Shown here: positions 13,921-19,607 of the stretch, piece by piece
Layout of the letters: each line of letters starts with the position of its first letter
Position numbering within the stretch: position 1 is the stretch's first letter
Assembly: GCA_023432465.1 (NCBI GenBank)
Contig: JAEYUO010000091.1
Location: forward strand, 1-19,607
From: Planctomycetota bacterium
GTDB lineage: Bacteria; Planctomycetota; Phycisphaerae; Phycisphaerales; UBA1924
Direction of reading: 5' to 3'
DNA: 19,607 nt
Translations under genes and position numbers: made by a program
Notes under the pieces: generated by a model
What the model was told of the DNA's origin: nothing
Database searches by the model: none
What the model saw: the letters and a program-made list of their open reading frames with translations, nothing else

Positions 13921-15546
13921 TTACTCAAACCTCAGTGCACGAACCGGGTCCATCTGCGCCGCCTTCACCGCCGGGAGCAGCGCGCCCAGTACGCTGAAGA
14001 GCACCGCGCCGCACAGAACCAGCGCGGCCTTCCACGGCACGACTTCGCTGGGAATCTCCGGGAAGTAGTAGACACTGGGGTCCCAGATCTGGATCCCCAT
14101 GGCCCGCCCCATCCACTCGTGGATCGGGTTGATGTTCCAGACGACCGTGTAGGCGAGCAGGCCGCCGAGGATCGCCCCGACGATGCCGATCGACATGCCG
14201 TAGCGGAGCCAAAGCCACGCGACGCCCATGCGGCTGGCGCCGATCGACCGCAGCACGCCGATGTCCTTGGTCTTCTCGCTGACCATCGCCCAGAAGATCG
14301 CGAGGATGAGGAACACGACCACGAACGAGATGAACAGCAGCAGGAAGAGCACCATGGCCGTTTCGCGCTTCACTGCGCCGACGAACATCGCCTGCTGCCG
14401 CTCCCAGGTCGAGATCGTTCGCAGCATGTCGGCGGGCGTGGGCACCTCCCCCGGGTGCGCGGCGGCGAACTCGGCGTACACCTCCAGCGCACGCTCACGG
14501 AGTTGCTCGGGCTCGTAGCCCGGCTTCGCCTTGACGAGCACCGTGGTCACGCGCGCCGGCTCGATGCCGATGGCCTTTGCGCCCGGAACGAGCTCGCTTC
14601 CATCCGGGGCGGTCTCGATGTCGTACGGATTCGCCGCGGCGGTTTGTTCCAGCCGCTCGGCCTCATCGAGATTCAGCATCCGCTGAAGCTCCTCGATTCG
14701 GATGAGCGCGGTCTTCTTATCGACCTCGTACAGCCCCGTCCGGAACTCGTTGGCCACGGGCAGGCGTGTCGAGACGCTGCCGACCGCGCGGCCGGTCCGG
14801 CTCAGCGGGAGCACGGTGATGTTCACTTCGTGGTTCGGGATGAACCCGCTCATCCACTGGAAACGGCCCGTGCTCTCGCGCCGCCCGCCCATATCAGCCG
14901 GGGAGTAGAACGTGGCCGGATCGCGGCGAGAGAACCCGGACATCTCGATCCCCAGCACCACCGCGGGGCGCTCGACCCCGGTGAGCGGGTCCTTCTCCAT
15001 GAGCCGCAGGCCGTCCTGCTGCATGGTGTCCCATGGCTTGAACTCGCGGATCTGCTTCACGGGCATGTCTGGGTCGCGGCTGAGTGCGCTTGCCTGCGTC
15101 TCCCACCACTGCGGGTCCAGGCGGATGTCCTCGCGCGCCTTGTCCTTGGGGAGGGGCGCGGCCATCGGCTTCCACCACAGCGCATCCTCATACGTGGCGA
15201 CCTTGGCGTATCGCTCATCGATGCCGCGGAGCTGGATGCCATATTGCCGGTCATCGGGCAGGACGAGCATGCCGAACGTCTCGATCACGGGCGCGGCGGC
15301 CTGCACCATCGGGTCGCGCTCCAGCCGATCGATGAGGTCCTCGTAGTACGCGAAGCCCGCCGTCGGCCAGGCGATGGAGACATCGCCCTCCATCTCGCGG
15401 CCGACTTTCAGCAGCATCACGACGAAGCCGCCCATGATCGACCACGTGGTCAGAACGAGCGCGGAACACAGCATGACGGCGAAGATCGCCAGCAGGGGCA
15501 TGATCTTGCTGGTGAGGTATCGCCGCGTGAGGAGGGATTGGTACAC
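13921..15546 (-). CDS. FtsX/LolC-like ABC transporter permease
   Basis: I chose the GTG at 15546 (541 aa), which gives a start VYQSLLTRRYLTSKIMPLLAI; the frame is open to 15690, but the extra residues translate a heptamer repeat and have no N-terminal character. There are four membrane spans: about 15-45, then 398-422, 449-472 and 505-527, with a periplasmic domain of some 350 residues between the first and second. The C-terminal FtsX domain is clear (EKTKDIGVLRSIGASRMGV at 424-442 and LLPAVKAAQMDPVRALRFE at the end). This is the LolC/LolE/MacB-like topology with a larger than usual periplasmic domain. It is followed by the LolD-like ATPase gene, so they form a two-gene transporter operon. 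Only one permease is present, suggesting a homodimer. Confidence 0.85.
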   Translation of the reverse strand: MYQSLLTRRYLTSKIMPLLAIFAVMLCSALVLTTWSIMGGFVVMLLKVGREMEGDVSIAWPTAGFAYYEDLIDRLERDPMVQAAAPVIETFGMLVLPDDRQYGIQLRGIDERYAKVATYEDALWWKPMAAPLPKDKAREDIRLDPQWWETQASALSRDPDMPVKQIREFKPWDTMQQDGLRLMEKDPLTGVERPAVVLGIEMSGFSRRDPATFYSPADMGGRRESTGRFQWMSGFIPNHEVNITVLPLSRTGRAVGSVSTRLPVANEFRTGLYEVDKKTALIRIEELQRMLNLDEAERLEQTAAANPYDIETAPDGSELVPGAKAIGIEPARVTTVLVKAKPGYEPEQLRERALEVYAEFAAAHPGEVPTPADMLRTISTWERQQAMFVGAVKRETAMVLFLLLFISFVVVFLILAIFWAMVSEKTKDIGVLRSIGASRMGVAWLWLRYGMSIGIVGAILGGLLAYTVVWNINPIHEWMGRAMGIQIWDPSVYYFPEIPSEVVPWKAALVLCGAVLFSVLGALLPAVKAAQMDPVRALRFE

Positions 15547-15567
15547 GCAGGAGTGTATGGGGAACGC

Positions 15568-15595
15568 GGATTTTGGATTTTGGATTTTGGATTTT
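15568..15595 (+). repeat. Four tandem copies of heptamer GGATTTT
   Basis: GGATTTT is repeated four times without interruption, followed by CGATG. It is an AT-rich island just upstream of the permease start and inside the open frame that precedes it. Translating it gives a Lys/Ile/Gln/Asn/Pro/Ser-type repeat that I regard as non-coding. Heptamer repeats of this kind recur between genes in several planctomycete and cyanobacterial genomes. Confidence 0.85.
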
Positions 15596-15700
15596 CGATG
15601 CCCAACGGTCGCTGGCGGCGCAGAAGGTGCGGGCGATCTGGCCGCGAGTTCTGTCAACCGGTCCTGGCCACTCGACTCATAATTGCGCACTCGGGCCGGA

Positions 15701-16762
15701 TCAGGTCTTCCCGGTCCAGTCCGGCTTGGCCACTTCCTTCCACCGGTCCCGGATCGACTTCATCACCTCATCGCTCAGCGGCCCCGCCTTCAGCAGTTCC
15801 GCGTTCTGCCGCCACCGCTCCGGCCGGCTGGTGCCGACGATGCACACCGTCACGCCCAGCATGAACGCCGAGAATCGAAGGGCCGTTCCCGCGGCACCAT
15901 CCGGGCCCGTGTCGTTGCGCTTCTCCCCCATCGCAAAGGGATACTTGAGTTCCTGCAACCGAGTCCAATACTCAACGTGGTACCCATTGTCCGGCTTGGT
16001 GTCATACCGCCACGCGGCGTTGGCAATCGGCCGCTTGGCGATCACGCCCATCCCCTTCTCGCGCGCCAGCGGCAGCGTCAGGTCGACGCACTCCTGATCG
16101 GCGATGTTGACGGATGTTTGCAGCGAGTCGAACCGCCCGCTCTCGATCGCCCACTTCGCGGCGAGCGAATCGCCGCTGTACCCGATGTACCGCACCTTCC
16201 CCTGCTTCTTTGCTTCCTCGAGCGCTTCGATGCACTCTCCCTTCTTGAGCTCGTCGAGCGAGCAGGAGTGCAACTGGATGAGGTCGAGCACATCGGTCCT
16301 GCACCGCTTGAGCGACCGCTCGATCGAGGCAAGCGTGCCGGACCTGCTCCAGTCGTCGCCGCGGCTGCCATCGGCCTTGATGTGCCCGCACTTGGTGAAG
16401 AGGTAGAAGTCCTTGCGGCGGTGCGAGATGGCGCGGCCGATCTGCTCCTCCGCATCGACGTAGCACTCGGCGGTATCCACCGCGTTGAGACCCTGATCCA
16501 GCGCGGCATTCAGAATGCCGTCGACCACCTTCTGATCGGTCCGCTCATACCCGATCTCGGCTGAACCAAAGCCGAGGATGGCAACGGTCATATCGGTCTT
16601 GCCGAAGGGGCGGCGGAGGACCTCGACCTTGGCGGGCTGCAGCGGCTTCGCGCCCGGACTGGTCGCATCGGGCTGACCCGCCCGCGATGCGCCGATCGCG
16701 GATGCCGCGAACGTCGCGGCGGCGGTGTGCTTGAGGAAATCGCGCCGGGAGGGAGTGGACAT
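15701..16762 (-). CDS. Aldo/keto reductase with Tat signal peptide
   Basis: The start at 16762 (353 aa) has AAGGAGA 5 nt upstream; an earlier in-frame ATG at 16792 has none. Residues 4-29 are a twin-arginine signal (PSRRDFLKH, then an Ala-rich hydrophobic stretch), so the enzyme is exported folded with its cofactor. The rest is an aldo/keto reductase barrel with the catalytic tetrad visible: D96 and Y101 (AVDTAECY), K124 (FTKCGH) and H165 (QLHSCS). The NADPH-binding end is at IVGTSRPERW (308-317). Substrate is unknown; such exported reductases are abundant in planctomycetes. The gene diverges from dus and its stop lies about 155 nt upstream of the permease start. Confidence 0.93.
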   Translation of the reverse strand: MSTPSRRDFLKHTAAATFAASAIGASRAGQPDATSPGAKPLQPAKVEVLRRPFGKTDMTVAILGFGSAEIGYERTDQKVVDGILNAALDQGLNAVDTAECYVDAEEQIGRAISHRRKDFYLFTKCGHIKADGSRGDDWSRSGTLASIERSLKRCRTDVLDLIQLHSCSLDELKKGECIEALEEAKKQGKVRYIGYSGDSLAAKWAIESGRFDSLQTSVNIADQECVDLTLPLAREKGMGVIAKRPIANAAWRYDTKPDNGYHVEYWTRLQELKYPFAMGEKRNDTGPDGAAGTALRFSAFMLGVTVCIVGTSRPERWRQNAELLKAGPLSDEVMKSIRDRWKEVAKPDWTGKT

Positions 16763-16827
16763 GGAAGTCTCCTTACATCGAATCAAGAGCATGCTACCAC
16801 CGCGGGCAGCACCGGTGGCGAGTCCGC

Positions 16828-17937
16828 GTGAACCTACACTCCCGTGTGCTCAAAGTCGGCCCGCTTCAACTCGCCACCCCCCTGCTGCTTGCCCCCATCG
16901 CGGGGTACTGCGATCTGGCATTCCGGCAGGTCTGCCGCGAGCAGGGCGGGCTTGGGCTTGCCTGCACCGATTTGCTCAGCCCGCAGGGCCTTCTCCGAGG
17001 CACCGCCACCTCGCTCGACCTGGCGATGACCAACGACCTCGACCGCCCCGTCGGCATGCAGCTCTACGGCTCCGACCCGGCGATCATGGCCGATGGCGCA
17101 CGCTGGGCCCGCGACCACGGCGCCTCGCTCGTCGACATCAACATGGGCTGCCCGGTCGACAAGGTCACCAAGAAAGATGGCGGCTCCAAGCTCCTGTGCG
17201 ACCCCGGCAAGGCCGAACGCATCGTCGAAGCGGTCGTGAGCGCAGTCGGCGACACTGTCCCCGTCACCGCGAAGCTGCGACTGGGCTGGTTTGACTGCGA
17301 ACCCGTCGCCAAGTGGCTCGCGCCGCAGCTTGTCAAAGCCGGCGCGGCGATGATCACCATCCACGGGCGCACGACGCAGCAGAAGTTCACCGGGGTCGTC
17401 AACCACCACGGCATCCGCGAAGTCGTCGAAGCCGTGAAGGCCGTCTCGCCCGCGACGCCCGTGATCGGCAACGGCGATGTCACCGAGCCCGAGCATGTGC
17501 TGCTCATGATCGAGCGCACGGGATGCGATGGCGTGATGATCGGCCGCGGCGCACTCTCTACGCCATGGATCTTCCGCGATGCCGCCGCGCTGCTGCGGGG
17601 TGAGGCAAAGCCCGCACCACCGACGCGTGCGGAGATTCTCTCGTTGGTCAAACGCTACTTTGACCTCATGCTGCACTACCGCGATGAGCGGTACGCGATG
17701 TACCAGATCCGCCGACGCGTAAGTTGGTTCGCCAAGCGGCTCCCGCCCAGCAAACGCTGGCGCGAAGCGATCCGCACCGCGGCAGGGCCGGAAGCGGTCT
17801 ATGACGCGATTGCGAGGTTTGAAGAGATCGCTGCTCGGAGCCTGCAGGACGACCGGCACGAAGCGGCGGCCCATCAAGGCCGAGTCCGGCCTAAACATGA
17901 CAACGCCTCGGCGCTCGAAGAGGCCGAGGCGGCGTAG
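16828..17937 (+). CDS. dus: tRNA-dihydrouridine synthase (DusB-like)
   Basis: Dus enzymes use FMN and NADPH to reduce specific uridines of tRNA loops. The frame opens with GTG at 16828 (369 aa); no good Shine-Dalgarno sequence is seen. The TIM barrel shows LAPIAGYCDLAFR (21-33), GMQLYGSDPA (76-85), the active-site cysteine C108 in INMGCPVDKVTKKDGGS, the flavin-contacting lysine K149 in TAKLRLGW, H179 in TIHGRT, GNGDV (214-218) and MIGRGAL (237-243). The helical tRNA-binding C-terminus is about 260-345. A short charged tail after 345 makes it slightly longer than usual. The last codons and stop lie in a hairpin shared with the converging gene. Confidence 0.95.
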   Translation: MNLHSRVLKVGPLQLATPLLLAPIAGYCDLAFRQVCREQGGLGLACTDLLSPQGLLRGTATSLDLAMTNDLDRPVGMQLYGSDPAIMADGARWARDHGASLVDINMGCPVDKVTKKDGGSKLLCDPGKAERIVEAVVSAVGDTVPVTAKLRLGWFDCEPVAKWLAPQLVKAGAAMITIHGRTTQQKFTGVVNHHGIREVVEAVKAVSPATPVIGNGDVTEPEHVLLMIERTGCDGVMIGRGALSTPWIFRDAAALLRGEAKPAPPTRAEILSLVKRYFDLMLHYRDERYAMYQIRRRVSWFAKRLPPSKRWREAIRTAAGPEAVYDAIARFEEIAARSLQDDRHEAAAHQGRVRPKHDNASALEEAEAA

Positions 17938-17946
17938 GCGTTGTCA
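17898..17946. terminator. Hairpin at the convergence of dus and the anti-sigma-like gene
   Basis: TGACAACGCCT (17898-17908) pairs with AGGCGTTGTCA (17936-17946), with a nested CGGC/GCCG stem; an alternative inner pairing is CGCCTCGGC with GCCGAGGCG. It includes the dus stop codon. There is no strong T-run on either side, although a CTTCTTTTG run precedes it on the minus strand. Position between converging genes suggests a bidirectional terminator. Confidence 0.5.
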
Positions 17947-17981
17947 CAAAAGAAGAGGTTTCGTTGTGTTCGAACCGGGTC

Positions 17982-18677
17982 TCAGCGGAGGACCAGCGTG
18001 CTCTCGACGCGGACACTCACGCCGGGCGGCAGGCAAGCCGCGGCGGCATTGGCGTAAGAAGTGGGCATCTCCGAGCACATGTCGCGGGAGAGCGCGATGC
18101 ACGAGGCGAGCGCCTCCGCACTCTCGTCGGAGTTCGGCAGCGCGCTGGACGGGCCCGCAAGCGCGACGACCAGCAAACGGTGCGGGCCCGTGACGCAGGA
18201 GTTTCCATCACCGAGCTCATCGGCGTGCAGCAGATCCGAGCGTGCGACATCCGAGAGCGACTGGCCGGGGTTCATGGGCAGGGGCAACACCTGCACGCAC
18301 CGCGCTGCGCCGAGAATGTCCTGGTAGATCGCCAGCAGCATGCCCGGCGTGGCGGGCTGCAACGTAGCGGCGCCCGGGGCGGGAGATGACGACGCGACCG
18401 TTTCCGGCTGCGGGGCGGGCTGGACGTTGTTGAAGGTGAGGGTGTTGCCGCTGCCGTGCGGCTGCACAGGCGCGGGACGCATGGCCACAAACAGCCCCGC
18501 CCCGAGGGCGATCGCCGCGGCGATGGACACTCCGGCCCACGCTGCCCGCCGCAGAACACTGGGGCGGCGAGAAAGCGTCCACGGGGAAACCTGGCCGAGG
18601 GTGCTCGAAGCGTGGGCCTCGATCTCCTCGACTTCCGCGGCCATGCGGAGGAGTTCATGGAGTTGGCGGTCGTTCAT
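17982..18677 (-). CDS. Single-pass membrane protein, probable anti-sigma partner
   Basis: The ATG at 18677 is favoured (231 aa) because AAGGA lies 7 nt upstream and it follows the sigma-factor stop by 40 nt; the open frame begins earlier at 18743, inside the sigma gene. Residues 1-25 are a charged helix (MNDRQLHELLRMAAEVEEIE) of the kind that binds sigma factors. Residues 46-66 form one membrane span. The remaining 160 residues are presumably periplasmic, with a Pro/Ala/Gln-rich linker (86-112) and a small domain with cysteines at 127, 161, 193, 201 and 215. I see no zinc-binding HxxxCxxC anti-sigma motif. The role is inferred from gene order and topology. Confidence 0.65.
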   Translation of the reverse strand: MNDRQLHELLRMAAEVEEIEAHASSTLGQVSPWTLSRRPSVLRRAAWAGVSIAAAIALGAGLFVAMRPAPVQPHGSGNTLTFNNVQPAPQPETVASSSPAPGAATLQPATPGMLLAIYQDILGAARCVQVLPLPMNPGQSLSDVARSDLLHADELGDGNSCVTGPHRLLVVALAGPSSALPNSDESAEALASCIALSRDMCSEMPTSYANAAAACLPPGVSVRVESTLVLR

Positions 18678-18717
18678 GGCGTGTCCTTCGCCCGACAGGT
18701 CGAAAGTTCTTGCTCCA

Positions 18718-19383
18718 TCACGGTTCATCCGGTTGTTTGCCAACCGCGGCGTCGCGCTCGGAAGATTCGCCGCGAAAGCCCTGTCGCGCGAGAATCCGGC
18801 GGAGCTTGGTCAGAGCGGACTGTTTCCGGACGTTGACGGTGCTCGCGGCGAGGCCGAGGCGTTTGGCGATAGCCCGGTCCGATTCGCCTGCGGCGATCGC
18901 CCGCAGAAGGTCCCGCTCATCATCCCCCAGTTCGACTTCTCGTCCGGCCAGTGCCGACCGCACGGCATCGATCGCCTGGGAGAGGTGCGTGGCGGCATCG
19001 GGTTCGGGGGAGGACCCCACAGCCGGAAGATCCTCGAAGTGGTCTACCCCGCGGACACCTGCCGCGGTCCGGGTCTGGCGGACATCGTGGAGCCAGGTGC
19101 GGTAGGCGACGGCGTAGACGTAGGTGGAGATCGCTGAGCGTTCGGGGTCATAGTTCCCCGATTGAAGGGATCTCCACAGGCCAGCCCACGTGCGCTGGGA
19201 AAGGTCATCGGCCCGGTGGGAATCCCCCCCAACCCGGTTGAGCAACATCCTGTGAATGGCGGGTCCGAGCCGCCGGAACAGGGCCTCAAACGCTCCAGAA
19301 TCACCCGCGGCGGCTCGCTTGGCGAGGGCGGAGAGCTCGGTAGGTGGCTCGCTCCCGCCGGAATGTGAAGGTGTTGAAGGCAT
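18718..19383 (-). CDS. RNA polymerase sigma factor, ECF subfamily
   Basis: The 221-aa protein has the two-domain structure of ECF sigma factors. Residues 30-103 are the sigma-2 region (AFEALFRRLGP, then DDLSQRTWAGLWRSL and STYVYAVAYRTWLHDVRQ), which binds the -10 element and core polymerase. Residues 146-198 are the sigma-4 helix-turn-helix (LLRAIAAGESDRAIAKRLGL, then STVNVRKQSALTKLRRIL), which reads the -35 element. A hydrophilic linker of about 40 residues joins them. No clear Shine-Dalgarno sequence precedes the ATG at 19383. The membrane protein gene 40 nt downstream is the likely regulator of this sigma factor; target genes cannot be read from the window. Confidence 0.93.
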   Translation of the reverse strand: MPSTPSHSGGSEPPTELSALAKRAAAGDSGAFEALFRRLGPAIHRMLLNRVGGDSHRADDLSQRTWAGLWRSLQSGNYDPERSAISTYVYAVAYRTWLHDVRQTRTAAGVRGVDHFEDLPAVGSSPEPDAATHLSQAIDAVRSALAGREVELGDDERDLLRAIAAGESDRAIAKRLGLAASTVNVRKQSALTKLRRILARQGFRGESSERDAAVGKQPDEP

Positions 19384-19463
19384 ACGGTTGGGATCACCCG
19401 GATTGAAGGCCGGTCAGGAGTGATTGACCAAAGTCGGGCATCAGTTCGGTGACATTCGAGAAT

Positions 19464-19493
19464 TTGACGAGCGCGCCACGCGGGGCCGCTAAT
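19464..19493 (+). promoter_or_regulatory. Weak candidate promoter for the right-edge gene
   Basis: TTGACG (19464-19469) and GCTAAT (19488-19493) are 18 nt apart on the plus strand, about 90 nt before the start codon of the partial gene. Both hexamers deviate from consensus. The spacer between the divergent sigma gene and this gene is about 200 nt and also holds a small dyad (GGTCA at 19412, TGACC ending 19429) that could be an operator for either gene. Confidence 0.3.
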
Positions 19494-19583
19494 CAACCGA
19501 TACCAGATCGCAGGAACCCTCACCCTGACCCGGAAGACTCAGGTCCGTACCGGGCGAAGAACAACGAAGGAGCGCGAAGGCCC

Positions 19584-19607
19584 ATGTCCAAGACCATCAC
19601 CATGTTG
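19584..19607 (+). CDS. Start of a plus-strand gene cut by the window edge
   Basis: Eight codons are visible (MSKTITML). AAGGAG lies 11 nt and GAAGG 3 nt before the ATG. The product cannot be identified. It diverges from the sigma-factor gene, so it might be controlled by it. Confidence 0.5.

Noticed and set aside
15652..15657. TTGACA on the minus strand upstream of the permease gene
   Set aside because: The region where a -10 box should lie is GC-only; not enough for a promoter call.
15547..15690. Extended N-terminus of the permease gene
   Set aside because: The extra residues translate the GGATTTT repeats and lack any N-terminal signature; the conserved-looking start is the GTG at 15546.
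14119..15864. Long plus-strand frame antisense to the permease (581 codons)
   Set aside because: His/Arg/Asp-rich antisense translation, no start site, overlaps the clear FtsX-type gene.

Overview
The window is about 19.6 kb of high-GC bacterial chromosome. Gene families and gene style point to a planctomycete, most likely of the Phycisphaerae type: a DUF1580-like helix-turn-helix protein beside a tyrosine integrase, a Tat-exported aldo/keto reductase, an enlarged NuoH, a LolC-like permease with a long periplasmic domain, and proteins of the TM-plus-zinc-ribbon kind. This assignment is inference from family resemblance; there is no rRNA in the window.

Positions 1 to about 3,845 look like one end of an integrated mobile element. 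From right to left it holds the 3' end of a tRNA-Ala(CGC) gene, a structured spacer with a perfect 12-bp hairpin and a 12-bp palindrome, a 414-aa tyrosine recombinase, a 349-nt gene-free stretch that looks AT-richer, a small excisionase/DUF1580-like protein whose 3' end collides with a truncated opposite-strand gene, and a plus-strand cassette of small proteins. One cassette protein carries a HARE-type winged helix and a second looks winged-helix-like. No second copy of the tRNA 3' end occurs in the window, so the other end of the element should lie to the left.

Positions 4,088 to about 17,000 are ordinary chromosome. There is a secreted protein with an internally duplicated domain (+). Then, all on the minus strand, come nuoH, an ABC exporter pair of the Wzm/Wzt type, a duplicated TM-zinc-ribbon protein and a 977-aa DUF2339 membrane protein. 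The DUF2339 gene is preceded by two tandem TTAGT-N4-ACTAR operators lying on a plausible promoter. These five genes run the same way with gaps of 56 nt or less and could be one long transcript. Further right on the minus strand is a LolC/LolD-like ABC system ending in a good Rho-independent terminator, then a Tat-signal aldo/keto reductase that diverges from a dus gene.

The right end has dus (+) converging on an ECF sigma factor and a single-pass membrane protein probably acting as its anti-sigma partner, with a hairpin at the convergence point. A further plus-strand gene starts 24 nt before the window ends.
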